A DNA stretch of 53,891 nucleotides from Methanosaeta sp. PtaU1.Bin060 (GTDB lineage Archaea > Halobacteriota > Methanosarcinia > Methanotrichales > Methanotrichaceae): assembly GCA_002067365.1 (NCBI GenBank), contig MVRK01000019.1, positions 1 to 53,891 of the forward strand, written 5' to 3'. Each line of letters begins with the position of its first letter. Position 1 is the first letter of the stretch. Under the pieces are notes generated by a model. The model had not been told where the DNA came from and did not search any database. It was given only the letters and a program-made list of their open reading frames with translations. Positions 22,412 through 28,987 of the stretch are shown here, piece after piece. The position numbers were made by a program, and so were the translations under genes.

Positions 22412-22513
22412 TCATCCAGCTTTGGCCTGTCGGACCTCGCCTGAGAGCACTATAGCCTCTGCTGTTATCGGTTCATACCCAATTTTTCGACCAAGTGTTT
22501 CGCATATAAACAT
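22412..22513 (-). CDS. Tiny protein downstream of the 32-bp inverted repeat
   Basis: 33 residues (MFICETLGRKIGYEPITAE...), ATG 22513 five to eight bases after GGAGGAATATACAA, stop TGA. It is the first gene after the inverted repeat reading leftward. It is short but has a good ribosome site. It could be a leader peptide or small regulator. Bases 22312-22411 after it hold no further gene that I can see. Confidence 0.5.
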   Translation of the reverse strand: MFICETLGRKIGYEPITAEAIVLSGEVRQAKAG

Positions 22514-22530
22514 TTGTATATTCCTCCATG

Positions 22531-22726
22531 AATTAGTTGAATTCAACTATCAACTATCTCAGGATAGTCGGCCACATGCAACTATTTTCATCATTTTTAA
22601 CTCATTTCTTTCTCTTTCTCCAAGTAGATCTATACAAATCTGGAGCAAAATTCACGCTCCGATCTACAAAATTCCTCGCAGATTAGTTGCAAGGCTGAGA
22701 TAGTTGATAGTTGAATTCAACTAATT
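22531..22726. repeat. 32-bp perfect inverted repeat with iteron-like motifs (candidate origin or operator)
   Basis: Arms 22531-22562 and 22695-22726 are exact reverse complements separated by 132 bases. Each arm contains the 14-bp palindrome AGTTGAATTCAACT followed by a repeated CAACTAT/ATAGTTG unit. Further CAACTA/TAGTTG copies lie at 22579-22585 and 22684-22689. The middle is AT-rich with a GGAGC...GCTCC hairpin (22642-22660) between two AGATCTAxACAAA-like words. The right arm overlaps the stop codon of the gene at 22717. An origin, a partition site or a large operator would all fit. Confidence 0.85.
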
Positions 22727-23205
22727 TTTAGTAGCTTTTCCCTCCGATCTCGTGGGTTCTCCTTAACCTCCACAAAATCCTTAGAAATCTTTAATAATCT
22801 CGAAAACTCATCTTTCCCCATATTCATCTTCTGCCGGATAGCCTTCGCAGGTATCCACTTGCCATTGCTATTCTGAGCGAGAAGAGCCCTCAGAACGTCT
22901 CTCTGGTCCGACTGTCGTGGCTTTGGAATTTCGGGCAGTGCCAGAATGTCTTCCATGCTATCCATGCGCCTGGCGATGGTTTGGCACCGCAACGAGAGCG
23001 TCTCATGGATCTGCTGGTGGTATTCTGGTATCTCTGCCTTCACCTCTGCCATTCCGGCCATCAGGATATCCATATCCCGCCTCATCTGGGCCACCTCGTC
23101 CCGCAACTGTTGGATCTCCGAGAGGAGATCCTCCGAGAAGGGCTTTCGTCCATCACCACGAAAATCCTCCTCCTTTTGTCTTGGGCGCAAAATCGCAGCC
23201 CACAT
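22717..23205 (-). CDS. Coiled-coil protein with C-terminal winged-helix-like domain
   Basis: Up to 162 residues; ATG 23205 overlaps the previous gene, and later in-frame ATGs (from MRRDMDILMAG) are possible starts. Residues ~28-85 form a coiled coil (LLSEIQQLRDEVAQMRRDM). The C-terminal ~55 residues (DVLRALLAQNSNGKWIPAKAI, then GKDEFSRLLKISKDFVEV) look like a winged-helix. Its stop lies in the right arm of the inverted repeat. It is a candidate for the protein that binds that region. Confidence 0.68.
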   Translation of the reverse strand: MWAAILRPRQKEEDFRGDGRKPFSEDLLSEIQQLRDEVAQMRRDMDILMAGMAEVKAEIPEYHQQIHETLSLRCQTIARRMDSMEDILALPEIPKPRQSDQRDVLRALLAQNSNGKWIPAKAIRQKMNMGKDEFSRLLKISKDFVEVKENPRDRREKLLKIS

Positions 23206-23299
23206 GAGGCTCCTGATCGCAGTGTCCCTGGTTGAGGCACCGCTCGCATATGTCGACGACAGTCGGCGGAAGGACCCTACTGCTCTTGTAGTGCATCAT
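23153..23299 (-). CDS. Small cysteine-rich protein
   Basis: 48 residues (MMHYKSSRVLPPTVVDICE...). Its ATG overlaps the upstream TGA (23296-23299). CERCLNQGHC...GC gives CxxC(x)5C plus a later Cys and His, a likely metal site. The start of the next gene lies inside it in another frame. Good overlap structure supports expression. Function unknown. Confidence 0.58.
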   Translation of the reverse strand: MMHYKSSRVLPPTVVDICERCLNQGHCDQEPHVGCDFAPKTKGGGFSW

Positions 23300-23538
23300 G
23301 ATGGCAGCACCTCTCGCACGGCCCTGACGCGCGTAATCGTCCAGCCACTTGGCCCCGGCCTATACCTGCGATACTTCCCGTCTATTTCCAGCCTGGTTGG
23401 CATCTGGAATGGCGGAAGGCGAACGTATGAGGACTGCAACCAGCAATGATCGCGATGCATGCCATTTTCCGCCTGCACGTCCTGCAGAAAATAGTGGCCG
23501 CGAATGCTTCTGTCCGTGAGCGTCGCTGTGAAGATCAT
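23296..23538 (-). CDS. Small protein of unknown function
   Basis: 80 residues (MIFTATLTDRSIRGHYFLQ...), ATG overlapping the upstream stop by ATGA. Beta-rich and basic (RLEIDGKYRRYRPGPSGWTI) with one Cys and several His. It ends coupled to the next cysteine-rich gene. No recognised domain. Confidence 0.68.
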   Translation of the reverse strand: MIFTATLTDRSIRGHYFLQDVQAENGMHRDHCWLQSSYVRLPPFQMPTRLEIDGKYRRYRPGPSGWTITRVRAVREVLPS

Positions 23539-23795
23539 AGCGTCCTCGCCCCCCTCTGCTCAAGCAGTGCCTCGAGGCATGCTATCATCTGTTGAGACTT
23601 CTCCAGATCCTCTTTAAGCTTCGAAATCTCGCAGTTCCTCTCACCGATAATATTGAGCAGTCGGTCTCGATCTGCAAGAACAGCCTCGAAAAGCTGGACG
23701 GATGTGGGATCTACGTCTGAAAAGTCAATTGCGTCCAGCACTCCTACGACGGTCCCCTGTGGATCGTCCTCCGAGACAGTCACAAGGGCCTTCAT
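23535..23795 (-). CDS. Small acidic protein with coiled-coil C-terminus
   Basis: 86 residues, ATG after GGAGG. The N-terminal half is acidic and compact (VTVSEDDPQGTVVGVLDAIDF). Residues ~45-80 are a coiled coil (ERNCEISKLKEDLEKSQQMI). Both ends overlap neighbours by four bases. Unknown function. Confidence 0.7.
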   Translation of the reverse strand: MKALVTVSEDDPQGTVVGVLDAIDFSDVDPTSVQLFEAVLADRDRLLNIIGERNCEISKLKEDLEKSQQMIACLEALLEQRGARTL

Positions 23796-24061
23796 GGAAG
23801 CCTCCGGATGTGATACTGCCCTTCTATCCTGCAGATGCCTATCCTGTGGCCCACGTGCTCATGCAGATCCAGGTCCTCCGGCAGCACAATGAGCCTCTCC
23901 CCGATTTGGGCGATCTGGCAGTTATCGTCGGGCTGAATGCTTGCCAGCTGGCCGAAGGCGCGACCGCCAAAAGGCATCAGGCTTTCGTATTTTGCAGAAT
24001 TCGCACCGCCTGCATAGTATTCAGAAACTTTTATATCGGCGTGCGCCAAAACATCGTTCAT
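23792..24061 (-). CDS. Small protein of unknown function
   Basis: 89 residues (MNDVLAHADIKVSEYYAGG...). The middle part resembles a short beta-barrel (FGQLASIQPDDNCQIAQIGERLIVL), then HEHVGHRIG with three histidines. ATG overlaps the preceding stop (24058-24061) and its stop overlaps the next start. No family recognised. Confidence 0.68.
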   Translation of the reverse strand: MNDVLAHADIKVSEYYAGGANSAKYESLMPFGGRAFGQLASIQPDDNCQIAQIGERLIVLPEDLDLHEHVGHRIGICRIEGQYHIRRLP

Positions 24062-24384
24062 AGAGACCCACCTGCCACGCAGGCGGGTCTCGCCCTTCCC
24101 AAACCTGCTTCAGATATGGTTTTTTCTCCGAGCTCTGTCAAACTGGCGAGCGCCCGCCCTCTTCGGCTGGCGCGATCGACGCAAATGAACCTGTGCGCCT
24201 CCAACTGGAAGAGGCGGTTGTACAGCGCTCTTTCGGAGAGCTTTATCAGAAACGGTTCGAAAATCTCAGCTAGTGGGCTGCCTGGGTTCTCCTGGCAGCG
24301 CTTAAGCAATTCTATGTCTATATCATCTGGTCTCATGTATCCTTCCCAAACCAGGGAAGGCTGCAATTCCTGCAACTCCCGCAA
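24058..24384 (-). CDS. Winged-helix DNA-binding protein
   Basis: 92-108 residues. TTG 24384 lies 26 bases after a TATA-like element and would be leaderless; ATG 24336 (MRPDDIDIELLKRCQE) has GGAAGGATAC upstream and looks the more natural domain start. The segment LAEIFEPFLIKLSERALYNRLFQLEAH, with a wing and TELGEKTISEAGLG, is a winged helix. It heads a leftward group of coupled genes and may repress its own promoter. Confidence 0.7.
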   Translation of the reverse strand: MRELQELQPSLVWEGYMRPDDIDIELLKRCQENPGSPLAEIFEPFLIKLSERALYNRLFQLEAHRFICVDRASRRGRALASLTELGEKTISEAGLGRARPACVAGGSL

Positions 24385-24416
24385 TCCTGATATGTTAGGA
24401 GTTGCATATAGTATGC
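24371..24416 (-). promoter_or_regulatory. Promoter with overlapping 9-bp inverted repeat
   Basis: A TATA-like ACTATATGC (minus strand, about 24405-24414) stands 26 bases before TTG 24384. TGCAACTCC (24371-24379) and GGAGTTGCA (24398-24406) form a 9-bp inverted repeat covering the expected start site, a plausible operator for the winged-helix protein encoded here. The remaining gap to 24560 holds only very short frames (for example 19 codons from 24564). Confidence 0.5.
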
Positions 24417-24560
24417 AGCCTGGGTTGATCCTCGGAGACTACCAATCAGCGATGGGTCTGCCCTGGCTTTCTTAATTATTAGTAACCCATGTAAGTATTC
24501 TCATTCATATTCTTTTTGATATATCTCGTATTTGTGAGAGCAGAGCGAAAGTGATATTTC

Positions 24561-24710
24561 TCATCGAGCGCTCTCCATTTCGCGTTGCAGCTCCGCGATC
24601 CTGGCGCGGAGGTACTGGATATTCTCATTATTGCGGCGCTTTTTCGCCGTGAGGAGCTGCTTTTGTGCTGCGCGAAGCTCCTGCATGAGATATTCACGGG
24701 GCCGAGGCAT
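24561..24710 (-). CDS. Small coiled-coil protein
   Basis: 49 residues from ATG 24710 (MPRPREYLMQELRAAQKQL...), with GGAG ten bases upstream; a longer in-frame start lies deep in the previous gene. It is a single Arg/Gln/Glu-rich helix, clearly heptad-like (LRARIAELQREMESAR). It overlaps the upstream gene by 17 bases. Likely an oligomerisation or binding peptide. Confidence 0.6.
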   Translation of the reverse strand: MPRPREYLMQELRAAQKQLLTAKKRRNNENIQYLRARIAELQREMESAR

Positions 24711-24912
24711 CTTCTGGATACTCCATTCGGAGGATGAGCCACGGGGTGTACATCCCATGCGCGTTGGGCTCCCAACAAATTTCCTCGACTATTCCAATAC
24801 CCCCTTTATATTTTATTACATCTCCCTTGCTGGGGAGATACGGGTCTACAAAATACAAAAAGACATCATGTGTTGGGCGGCCCGTATACTTTAAGCGTAC
24901 CTTTACTCTCAT
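24694..24912 (-). CDS. Small SH3-like beta protein
   Basis: 72 residues (MRVKVRLKYTGRPTHDVFL...), ATG right after the preceding stop, with AGGAGGGTG just upstream. Alternating strands with GDVIKYKGGIGIVEEICWEP suggest a small beta-barrel of KOW/SH3 type. No catalytic residues. Possible RNA- or protein-binding adaptor; family uncertain. Confidence 0.68.
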   Translation of the reverse strand: MRVKVRLKYTGRPTHDVFLYFVDPYLPSKGDVIKYKGGIGIVEEICWEPNAHGMYTPWLILRMEYPEDASAP

Positions 24913-25083
24913 TCACACCCTCCTGTTTTCTCGCGGGACGAGGCCGCAGCCTGGATTATATTTGTCGAATACACCCTCGTCCCACAAGGCACATCTTTCG
25001 CCCATGCATTGTTCGTCCAAGCATTGGGTGGCAGACAAGAATGGGCAAATTGATTTAGCAGCCGCTTTTTGGGCCAGAGCCAT
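24913..25083 (-). CDS. Small cysteine-rich protein
   Basis: 56 residues (MALAQKAAAKSICPFLSAT...), ATG 25083 after GGAGGTGGCCTGA. Cysteines in the order ICPF...QCLDEQCMGERCALW...GCGLV give a C-x8-C-x4-C-x3-C-like array, suited to a metal or Fe-S cluster. The stop is followed directly by the next ATG. Similar short proteins occur in many archaeal viruses and proviruses. Function unknown. Confidence 0.65.
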   Translation of the reverse strand: MALAQKAAAKSICPFLSATQCLDEQCMGERCALWDEGVFDKYNPGCGLVPRENRRV

Positions 25084-25198
25084 TCAGGCCACCTCCTTCG
25101 ATGTGGACTGGGGCGGCCTCGAGCCTGCTGGCTTTGTAGAGGTAGCCGGTCTTGCGGCAGACCTCGAGGCGATCTCGGAGGAGCTTGCTAAGGCTCAT
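25055..25198 (-). CDS. Tiny basic protein
   Basis: 47 residues (MSLSKLLRDRLEVCRKTGY...), ATG 25198 after GGAGGTGGCCTGA, the same leader as the next gene. It is a helix with a Gly-rich tail (EGGGLNGSGPKSGC). It overlaps the next gene by 29 bases. The repeated leader GAAGGAGGTGGCCTGAATG suggests a small duplication. Function unknown. Confidence 0.5.
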   Translation of the reverse strand: MSLSKLLRDRLEVCRKTGYLYKASRLEAAPVHIEGGGLNGSGPKSGC

Positions 25199-25468
25199 TC
25201 AGGCCACCTCCTTCTCGGAATACACATAATCTCCAAACTGGGGCGACCAGGAAACTAATTGCAACTTCCCGTCTCTGATCCTTGTCTCCCACCCAGCCCG
25301 ATCCCCCGGCCCTCGCACAACCTGGATTCTGTCGTTCCGGTTGCATCGCACGGTTCGGTCTAGGACCCTTCCTTGCTCGTATGCTTCAAAAACATCATCA
25401 GGCGTATACCTGATGGGTATAGCTGCATTTGTTTTAGTAGTTGCTACCACCGTCATTACCTCCGACAC
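25199..25468 (-). CDS. First gene of the early leftward series, unknown function
   Basis: 89 residues. GTG 25468 lies 25 bases after a TATAAAT box, so a leaderless GTG start is likely; ATG 25456 is close behind GGAGGT and could also serve. The sequence (IPIRYTPDDVFEAYEQGR, RNDRIQVVRGPGDRAG, LQLVSWSPQFGDYVY) is mixed alpha/beta. Directly promoted early position suggests a takeover or regulatory role. Confidence 0.68.
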   Translation of the reverse strand: MSEVMTVVATTKTNAAIPIRYTPDDVFEAYEQGRVLDRTVRCNRNDRIQVVRGPGDRAGWETRIRDGKLQLVSWSPQFGDYVYSEKEVA

Positions 25469-25553
25469 GCTCTTATATTCTTCATACTATTTATACTTTT
25501 TGTAATTAATATGCAAAAGGTATAAATGGGATGAAAGAGAATATAAGCCTATT
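25469..25553. promoter_or_regulatory. Divergent promoter pair between early and lysogeny blocks
   Basis: Leftward TATA box AAGTATAAATAG (about 25487-25498) lies ~25 bases before GTG 25468. Rightward TATA box GGTATAAATGG (about 25519-25529) lies ~30 bases before ATG 25554. Both serve starts without ribosome sites. The closeness of the two boxes means a protein bound here could choose between the two directions. Confidence 0.65.
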
Positions 25554-25760
25554 ATGCACCTAATTGATACCATGGAACTGGAATTCGACGGGAAAAGAAG
25601 GGAGACCTTGCTCGACCCTATGTATAAGAAGATAGATGCGAACGGGAAGGTCTATCTCGACAAAAATAAGGTGGGCGAAGAAGTGTTGATTATCCCTCTC
25701 AAGCCCATACCTGGCGATAAGGAGAAATGGATCAAACTAGGGCGGCGCCGTTCTCGGTGA
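25554..25760 (+). CDS. Small AbrB/DUF2080-like protein
   Basis: 68 residues; ATG 25554 (leaderless) or ATG 25572 (MELEFDGKRRETL). KKIDANGKVYLDKNKVGEEVLIIPLKP has the strand-turn-strand of swapped-hairpin AbrB-like and DUF2080 proteins, ending in a basic GRRRSR. Such proteins often act as antitoxins or transition regulators. First gene of the plus-strand lysogeny block. The family call is by resemblance. Confidence 0.6.
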   Translation: MHLIDTMELEFDGKRRETLLDPMYKKIDANGKVYLDKNKVGEEVLIIPLKPIPGDKEKWIKLGRRRSR

Positions 25761-25857
25761 AGCCCTGGTCTTTGTGCTGGCCAGAAAATTTTCACAATCA
25801 GTAGAACGTACTGTAACTGTGATAATTCAACACAGAAAACTTGCACAAATACAGTAC

Positions 25858-25889
25858 ACTTTATATAGCAGGAAGTCAATCTCCTGACC
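25858..25889 (+). promoter_or_regulatory. Promoter of the integrase operon
   Basis: ACTTTATATAGC, centred near 25864, is 26 bases before ATG 25890, with no ribosome site between. Upstream the sequence TACTGTAACTGTGATA...AGTACAC is AT-rich and could hold an operator. Confidence 0.6.
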
Positions 25890-26414
25890 ATGGCCCGTGG
25901 TAAATACAACGGTAGATCGGCAATGGTCTATACGCCGACTACCGAGGAAATGGCCGAGTGGACCAGGGAGGCCAAAGCCTCCGGCTGCTCAGTCAGTAGT
26001 TATATTTTAGAACAGGTAAGAAAAGCACGCTCGCAAGTCACCGATTCCCCAAGGCCTGATCTTTCAAAAGAGTTGGAGGAACTGAAGGCCAGAAATAGAG
26101 AATTGGTGCGAGATAACCTCCAAGCGGCACGGCTCTTGGAGCAGTATGAAACTGAGCTATATAAGCTCAGGCATGCAGCCTTTGCGCAGATTGACGACGA
26201 GAAGGCCATGACCTATGACCCGAAGCTTCTGGAGATACTCAGGAAAGGTAAAACCATCAATAGCTATGAACTCCTTCGACTCCTGGGCATAGATGCTTCT
26301 GATTCTCAGGCCGTCCGGCTCGTATCGAACCAGCTCGAAGAGCTTCGGCGTTTCGACCTGGTGCGGGAGACGCCTGCAGGCTGGCGGTGGGTCTCGGCTC
26401 CGGGAGGGAAGTAA
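25890..26414 (+). CDS. DNA-binding coiled-coil protein preceding the integrase
   Basis: 174 residues, leaderless ATG 25890. The N-terminus (RSAMVYTPTTEEMAEWTREA, then SGCSVSSYILEQVRKAR) looks like a ribbon-helix-helix domain. Residues ~55-95 are a coiled coil (LSKELEELKARNRELVRDN). The C-terminal ~60 form a winged helix (NSYELLRLLGIDASDSQAVR, VSNQLEELRRFDLV). It ends two bases before the integrase. Likely a regulator or accessory (excisionase-like) protein. Confidence 0.75.
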   Translation: MARGKYNGRSAMVYTPTTEEMAEWTREAKASGCSVSSYILEQVRKARSQVTDSPRPDLSKELEELKARNRELVRDNLQAARLLEQYETELYKLRHAAFAQIDDEKAMTYDPKLLEILRKGKTINSYELLRLLGIDASDSQAVRLVSNQLEELRRFDLVRETPAGWRWVSAPGGK

Positions 26415-26416
26415 CC

Positions 26417-27313
26417 ATGGATAATTTGATAGAGCGCTTCGAAGCCGACTGCAGGCTGAGGCATTTGAAGGCAGTAGATACATATCTCGTCTATGTCCGC
26501 GACTTTGCCCGCCTCCAAAGCGACTTGGCTCACCCATCACGCGATGCCCTGAAGGCCTATTTAGAGGTTCTTCGAGGGCGGCAGATGAAATACAGCTCCA
26601 TCGTTCGGGCGTTCGCGTCCCTGTCGGCCTTCTACGAGTTCCTTGTGGCCGAGGGCGAGATCGAATCCAATCCCATCCGGCCATTTAGGAGCCGGTATAT
26701 CAGAGCATACAAAGAAGATGCAATGCAGGATCGCCGCCAGCTCATCTCGGTCGAGGATGCAACCAAAATCGTCTCATCGACGCTGAAGACGCGCGATAGA
26801 GCAATTATAGTGTTGTTGCTCAAGACCGGCATGAGGCAGGGAGAACTAAGAGCACTGGACGTAGGGGATGTAGATCTGGAAAAAGGAGAAGTGAGACTCA
26901 AGCCCACCGCAAAGCGATCCAACCGCCTGCTTTTCCTCGACCAGGAGTCAATTCGAGTGCTCGGTGCATGGCTCCAGGCGAGAAAACATCAGCGTTTGAA
27001 TGGCTGCACGGCCCTCTTCCCGAGCCTGCAGGCTCGGAGGCTTTCAAATCCACAGCTTATTTACATCGTGAGCCAGGCCGCAGAGCGCGTTAGATTACAT
27101 GATCCAAATTCAAACTGCCTGGAAAAGCGTTTTACTCCCCACTGCTGCCGCCACTGGTTTACTACTCATCTCCTGCGAGCTGGTATGAAAAGAGAACACG
27201 TGGCCTGGCTGAGGGGTGATCACGATGGTTCGGCTATCATGACCTATTATCATATAGACCCCGAAGACGTGCGCAGGAGCTATCTGGCGTGCATACCGCA
27301 GTTAGGGATATAG
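26417..27313 (+). CDS. int: Tyrosine recombinase / integrase
   Basis: 298 residues from ATG 26417 (GGGAGGG upstream). The N-terminal ~100 residues are a SAM-like core-binding domain (YLVYVRDFARLQSDLA). The catalytic domain shows LLKTGMRQGELRALDVGDVD (first Arg), a following Lys-rich beta region, HCCRHWFTTHLLRAG (HxxR), LRGDHDG and the nucleophile region MTYYHIDPEDVRR. All five catalytic positions appear present. It should insert the genome at a host attachment site, so the virus is temperate or descends from one. No attachment core was identified beside it. Confidence 0.95.
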   Translation: MDNLIERFEADCRLRHLKAVDTYLVYVRDFARLQSDLAHPSRDALKAYLEVLRGRQMKYSSIVRAFASLSAFYEFLVAEGEIESNPIRPFRSRYIRAYKEDAMQDRRQLISVEDATKIVSSTLKTRDRAIIVLLLKTGMRQGELRALDVGDVDLEKGEVRLKPTAKRSNRLLFLDQESIRVLGAWLQARKHQRLNGCTALFPSLQARRLSNPQLIYIVSQAAERVRLHDPNSNCLEKRFTPHCCRHWFTTHLLRAGMKREHVAWLRGDHDGSAIMTYYHIDPEDVRRSYLACIPQLGI

Positions 27314-27363
27314 GTTGGATCCACTGAGAAAAACATTTAACTTGAATGCACTATCAAATAACC

Positions 27364-27426
27364 ATGATACCTCTTGATCCAAAAAGGACGCTGACGTTGG
27401 AGCAAACTGCCAGAGCGAGGTTATAA
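27364..27426 (+). CDS. Short peptide upstream of the winged-helix regulator
   Basis: 20 residues (MIPLDPKRTLTLEQTARARL). ATG is about 26 bases after a weak TATA-like CATTTAAC, with no ribosome site. The stop overlaps the AAAATG of the next gene. It may be a leader peptide coupling translation or a real micro-protein. Low confidence because of size. Confidence 0.4.
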   Translation: MIPLDPKRTLTLEQTARARL

Positions 27427-27427
27427 A

Positions 27428-27811
27428 ATGAATGAATATGAGGACGTGGGGCGGGAGCGAAGATTGCCATATGGCGGACTGTTTGGGGACTCTAATCTAA
27501 TTAAGGTAATTGAGCAAGTTATTGCAGATCCTGATATAGAATATCGTCCGATCGACTTGGAGAGGCTGACAAAGGAATCTGCACCGACCGTCAGGGCGTC
27601 TTTAAAGATCTTAACATCGTTGGGGTTGTTGAAGAAGGATGAGAGTGATAGTCAGCACCCGGTTTATGTGGTAGATACTGAATCGAAAAGGTATATCGCG
27701 TTGACCTTGTTAGCTTATGCCGTTTTGGATGATAAGAATGGCACCGATACAATGGATAAGGTCATTGCAGACTACCTTACTTTGGGAGCGAGCAACCGTT
27801 CAGGAAGATAA
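27428..27811 (+). CDS. Winged-helix transcription regulator
   Basis: 127 residues. The segment YRPIDLERLTKESAPTVRASLKILTSLGLL is a clear winged helix-turn-helix with the recognition helix APTVRASLKIL, followed by a wing (SDSQHPVYVVD) and a helical C-terminus for dimerisation. It lies directly after the integrase, where lysogeny regulators are common. Its 3' end overlaps by 40 bases a broken gene on the other strand. Confidence 0.78.
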   Translation: MNEYEDVGRERRLPYGGLFGDSNLIKVIEQVIADPDIEYRPIDLERLTKESAPTVRASLKILTSLGLLKKDESDSQHPVYVVDTESKRYIALTLLAYAVLDDKNGTDTMDKVIADYLTLGASNRSGR

Positions 27812-28413
27812 CGAGGCTCAAAGCTAGTGTAAAACCTAGTTGCAATATCTCTGGCATAGCAGTACATGCAATTGTGTTTGCATCCGACGACAGGATTCCA
27901 TGACCATTTGGCCCATTCTATGTTTTCATTGGTTCTATTTAGGGATGGAGTCGCCTTATGTCCAACTGGTTTGATAGGTTCTGGCGATCATGAATCAATA
28001 GAGGGAGCTTGTTTATTGATTTTAGCAATACAGTCAGGAACTACAATTGGATTCGGTATTGGTTTTGGACTCTCCTTGATCGCAAATACGATTTCAGAGA
28101 CTTCTTTATTTGTGATTTGTGGTTTCCCCCCGCGTATTACTTTATCCTCGGCTGCTTTTACAATTTGCTTTATCGCTTCTGTTCTTATCTCAGGGTTCCT
28201 TTCAGAAATCAATGGGCGCGAAGCCCTTTCTGTCAATATTTGGGCCATTGCCGGTTTTTCAAAAGCTAATATTTCGCTTTGTGCTACCTCTTTTTCGAGA
28301 GTCATCAAAATCTTATCGAGGAATCGATCTATCTGTTCCGCTGTTCTTGGGTGTTTCTCACAGAAATTTCCAGCTTTTTGCCATTTTCGATAAAAATCAT
28401 CACATCGTACCAT
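27772..28413 (-). pseudogene. Broken DUF5131 (Gp37/Gp68-like) radical-SAM-type gene
   Basis: One minus-strand frame runs from ATG 28413 to TAG 27772, interrupted by a single TGA at 27988-27990. The part before the TGA (141 codons) is helical (EKHPRTAEQIDRFLDKIL). The part after it contains WAKWSWNPVVGCKHNCMYCY, the WxWNP...CxxxCxxCYA signature of DUF5131, then RFYTSFEPRYLPERLLAPK, where the frame ends. The normal protein continues much further, so this is truncated as well as interrupted. Probably a host- or relative-derived remnant beside the integrase; the first part may still be translated. Confidence 0.75.
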
Positions 28414-28843
28414 CGAGAATCCTCTGTTTCCTCATGTTATTGCATTGGTCAAATATCTCTTTGCCCTTCTGGCTGCTGACTTTGTAGAATCTCTGAGAGG
28501 TCCAATCCTTCATATCACCCCAATTCATTCCAAGAAGAAAAGTCCACTGCCACTTATCCCCAGGTAGGATGTCTCGTATGGTCCAATGTTTTTTGTCTAT
28601 CTGCTTAAGATAATCTCTCATCTCCAATCCTGTTAGATGACGTGTTCGCTTTACTTCGGCTTCGTATGCAAAGCCCCTGCAATGGCAAAATTCAAATACA
28701 TTTGGCTCGGTTGTATGAGATGTCGCAAACTGAAAGACGGAAGAACACGATGCGCTTTCAGACGATTGCAACAGAATTCGCCCGATGAAAAGGGTATCCG
28801 CTCTCGATTTGGGGATGGATCGATACCATGCGGTCTGTTGCAC
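28400..28843 (-). CDS. Hypothetical protein upstream of the DUF5131 remnant
   Basis: 147 residues from GTG 28843, which has a TATA box AGTATATATAC 29 bases upstream and no ribosome site; an overlapping ATG at 28845 opens another, shorter frame. It contains FCHCRGFAYEAEVKRTRHLTG and a tryptophan-rich end (WTIRDILPGDKWQWTFLLG, NWGDMKDWTSQRFYKV). It overlaps the start of the DUF5131 remnant by 14 bases. No known family. It is separate from the late series because of its own promoter. Confidence 0.55.
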   Translation of the reverse strand: MQQTAWYRSIPKSRADTLFIGRILLQSSESASCSSVFQFATSHTTEPNVFEFCHCRGFAYEAEVKRTRHLTGLEMRDYLKQIDKKHWTIRDILPGDKWQWTFLLGMNWGDMKDWTSQRFYKVSSQKGKEIFDQCNNMRKQRILDGTM

Positions 28844-28863
28844 ATCCCCGCTTATTTGTTGAA

Positions 28864-28880
28864 AACGGTATATATACTCT
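28864..28880 (-). promoter_or_regulatory. TATA box for the gene at 28843
   Basis: Minus-strand AGAGTATATATACCG centred near 28872, 27-29 bases before the candidate starts 28845 and 28843. A short palindrome TGCAT-AAA-ATGCA (28969-28981), just past the end of the baseplate J gene, may mark the end of the late transcript. Confidence 0.5.
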
Positions 28881-28987
28881 TTTCAAGATTGGCTCCAGAG
28901 CTCAGGGCCAAGCCGTGGGGTGTTTGCATATCATAATTTAGCTTTTTTGATACCCAAATGTTTTTGCATAAAATGCATGTTATAAGA

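Noticed and set aside
27988-27990. Selenocysteine at the internal TGA of the DUF5131 remnant
   Set aside because: No selenoprotein signature surrounds it, TGA is a common stop here, and the gene is also truncated further on.
27866-28487. Plus-strand frames of 86-175 codons
   Set aside because: They lie opposite the DUF5131 remnant and its neighbour, have atypical Phe/Ser-rich composition, and lack promoters or ribosome sites.
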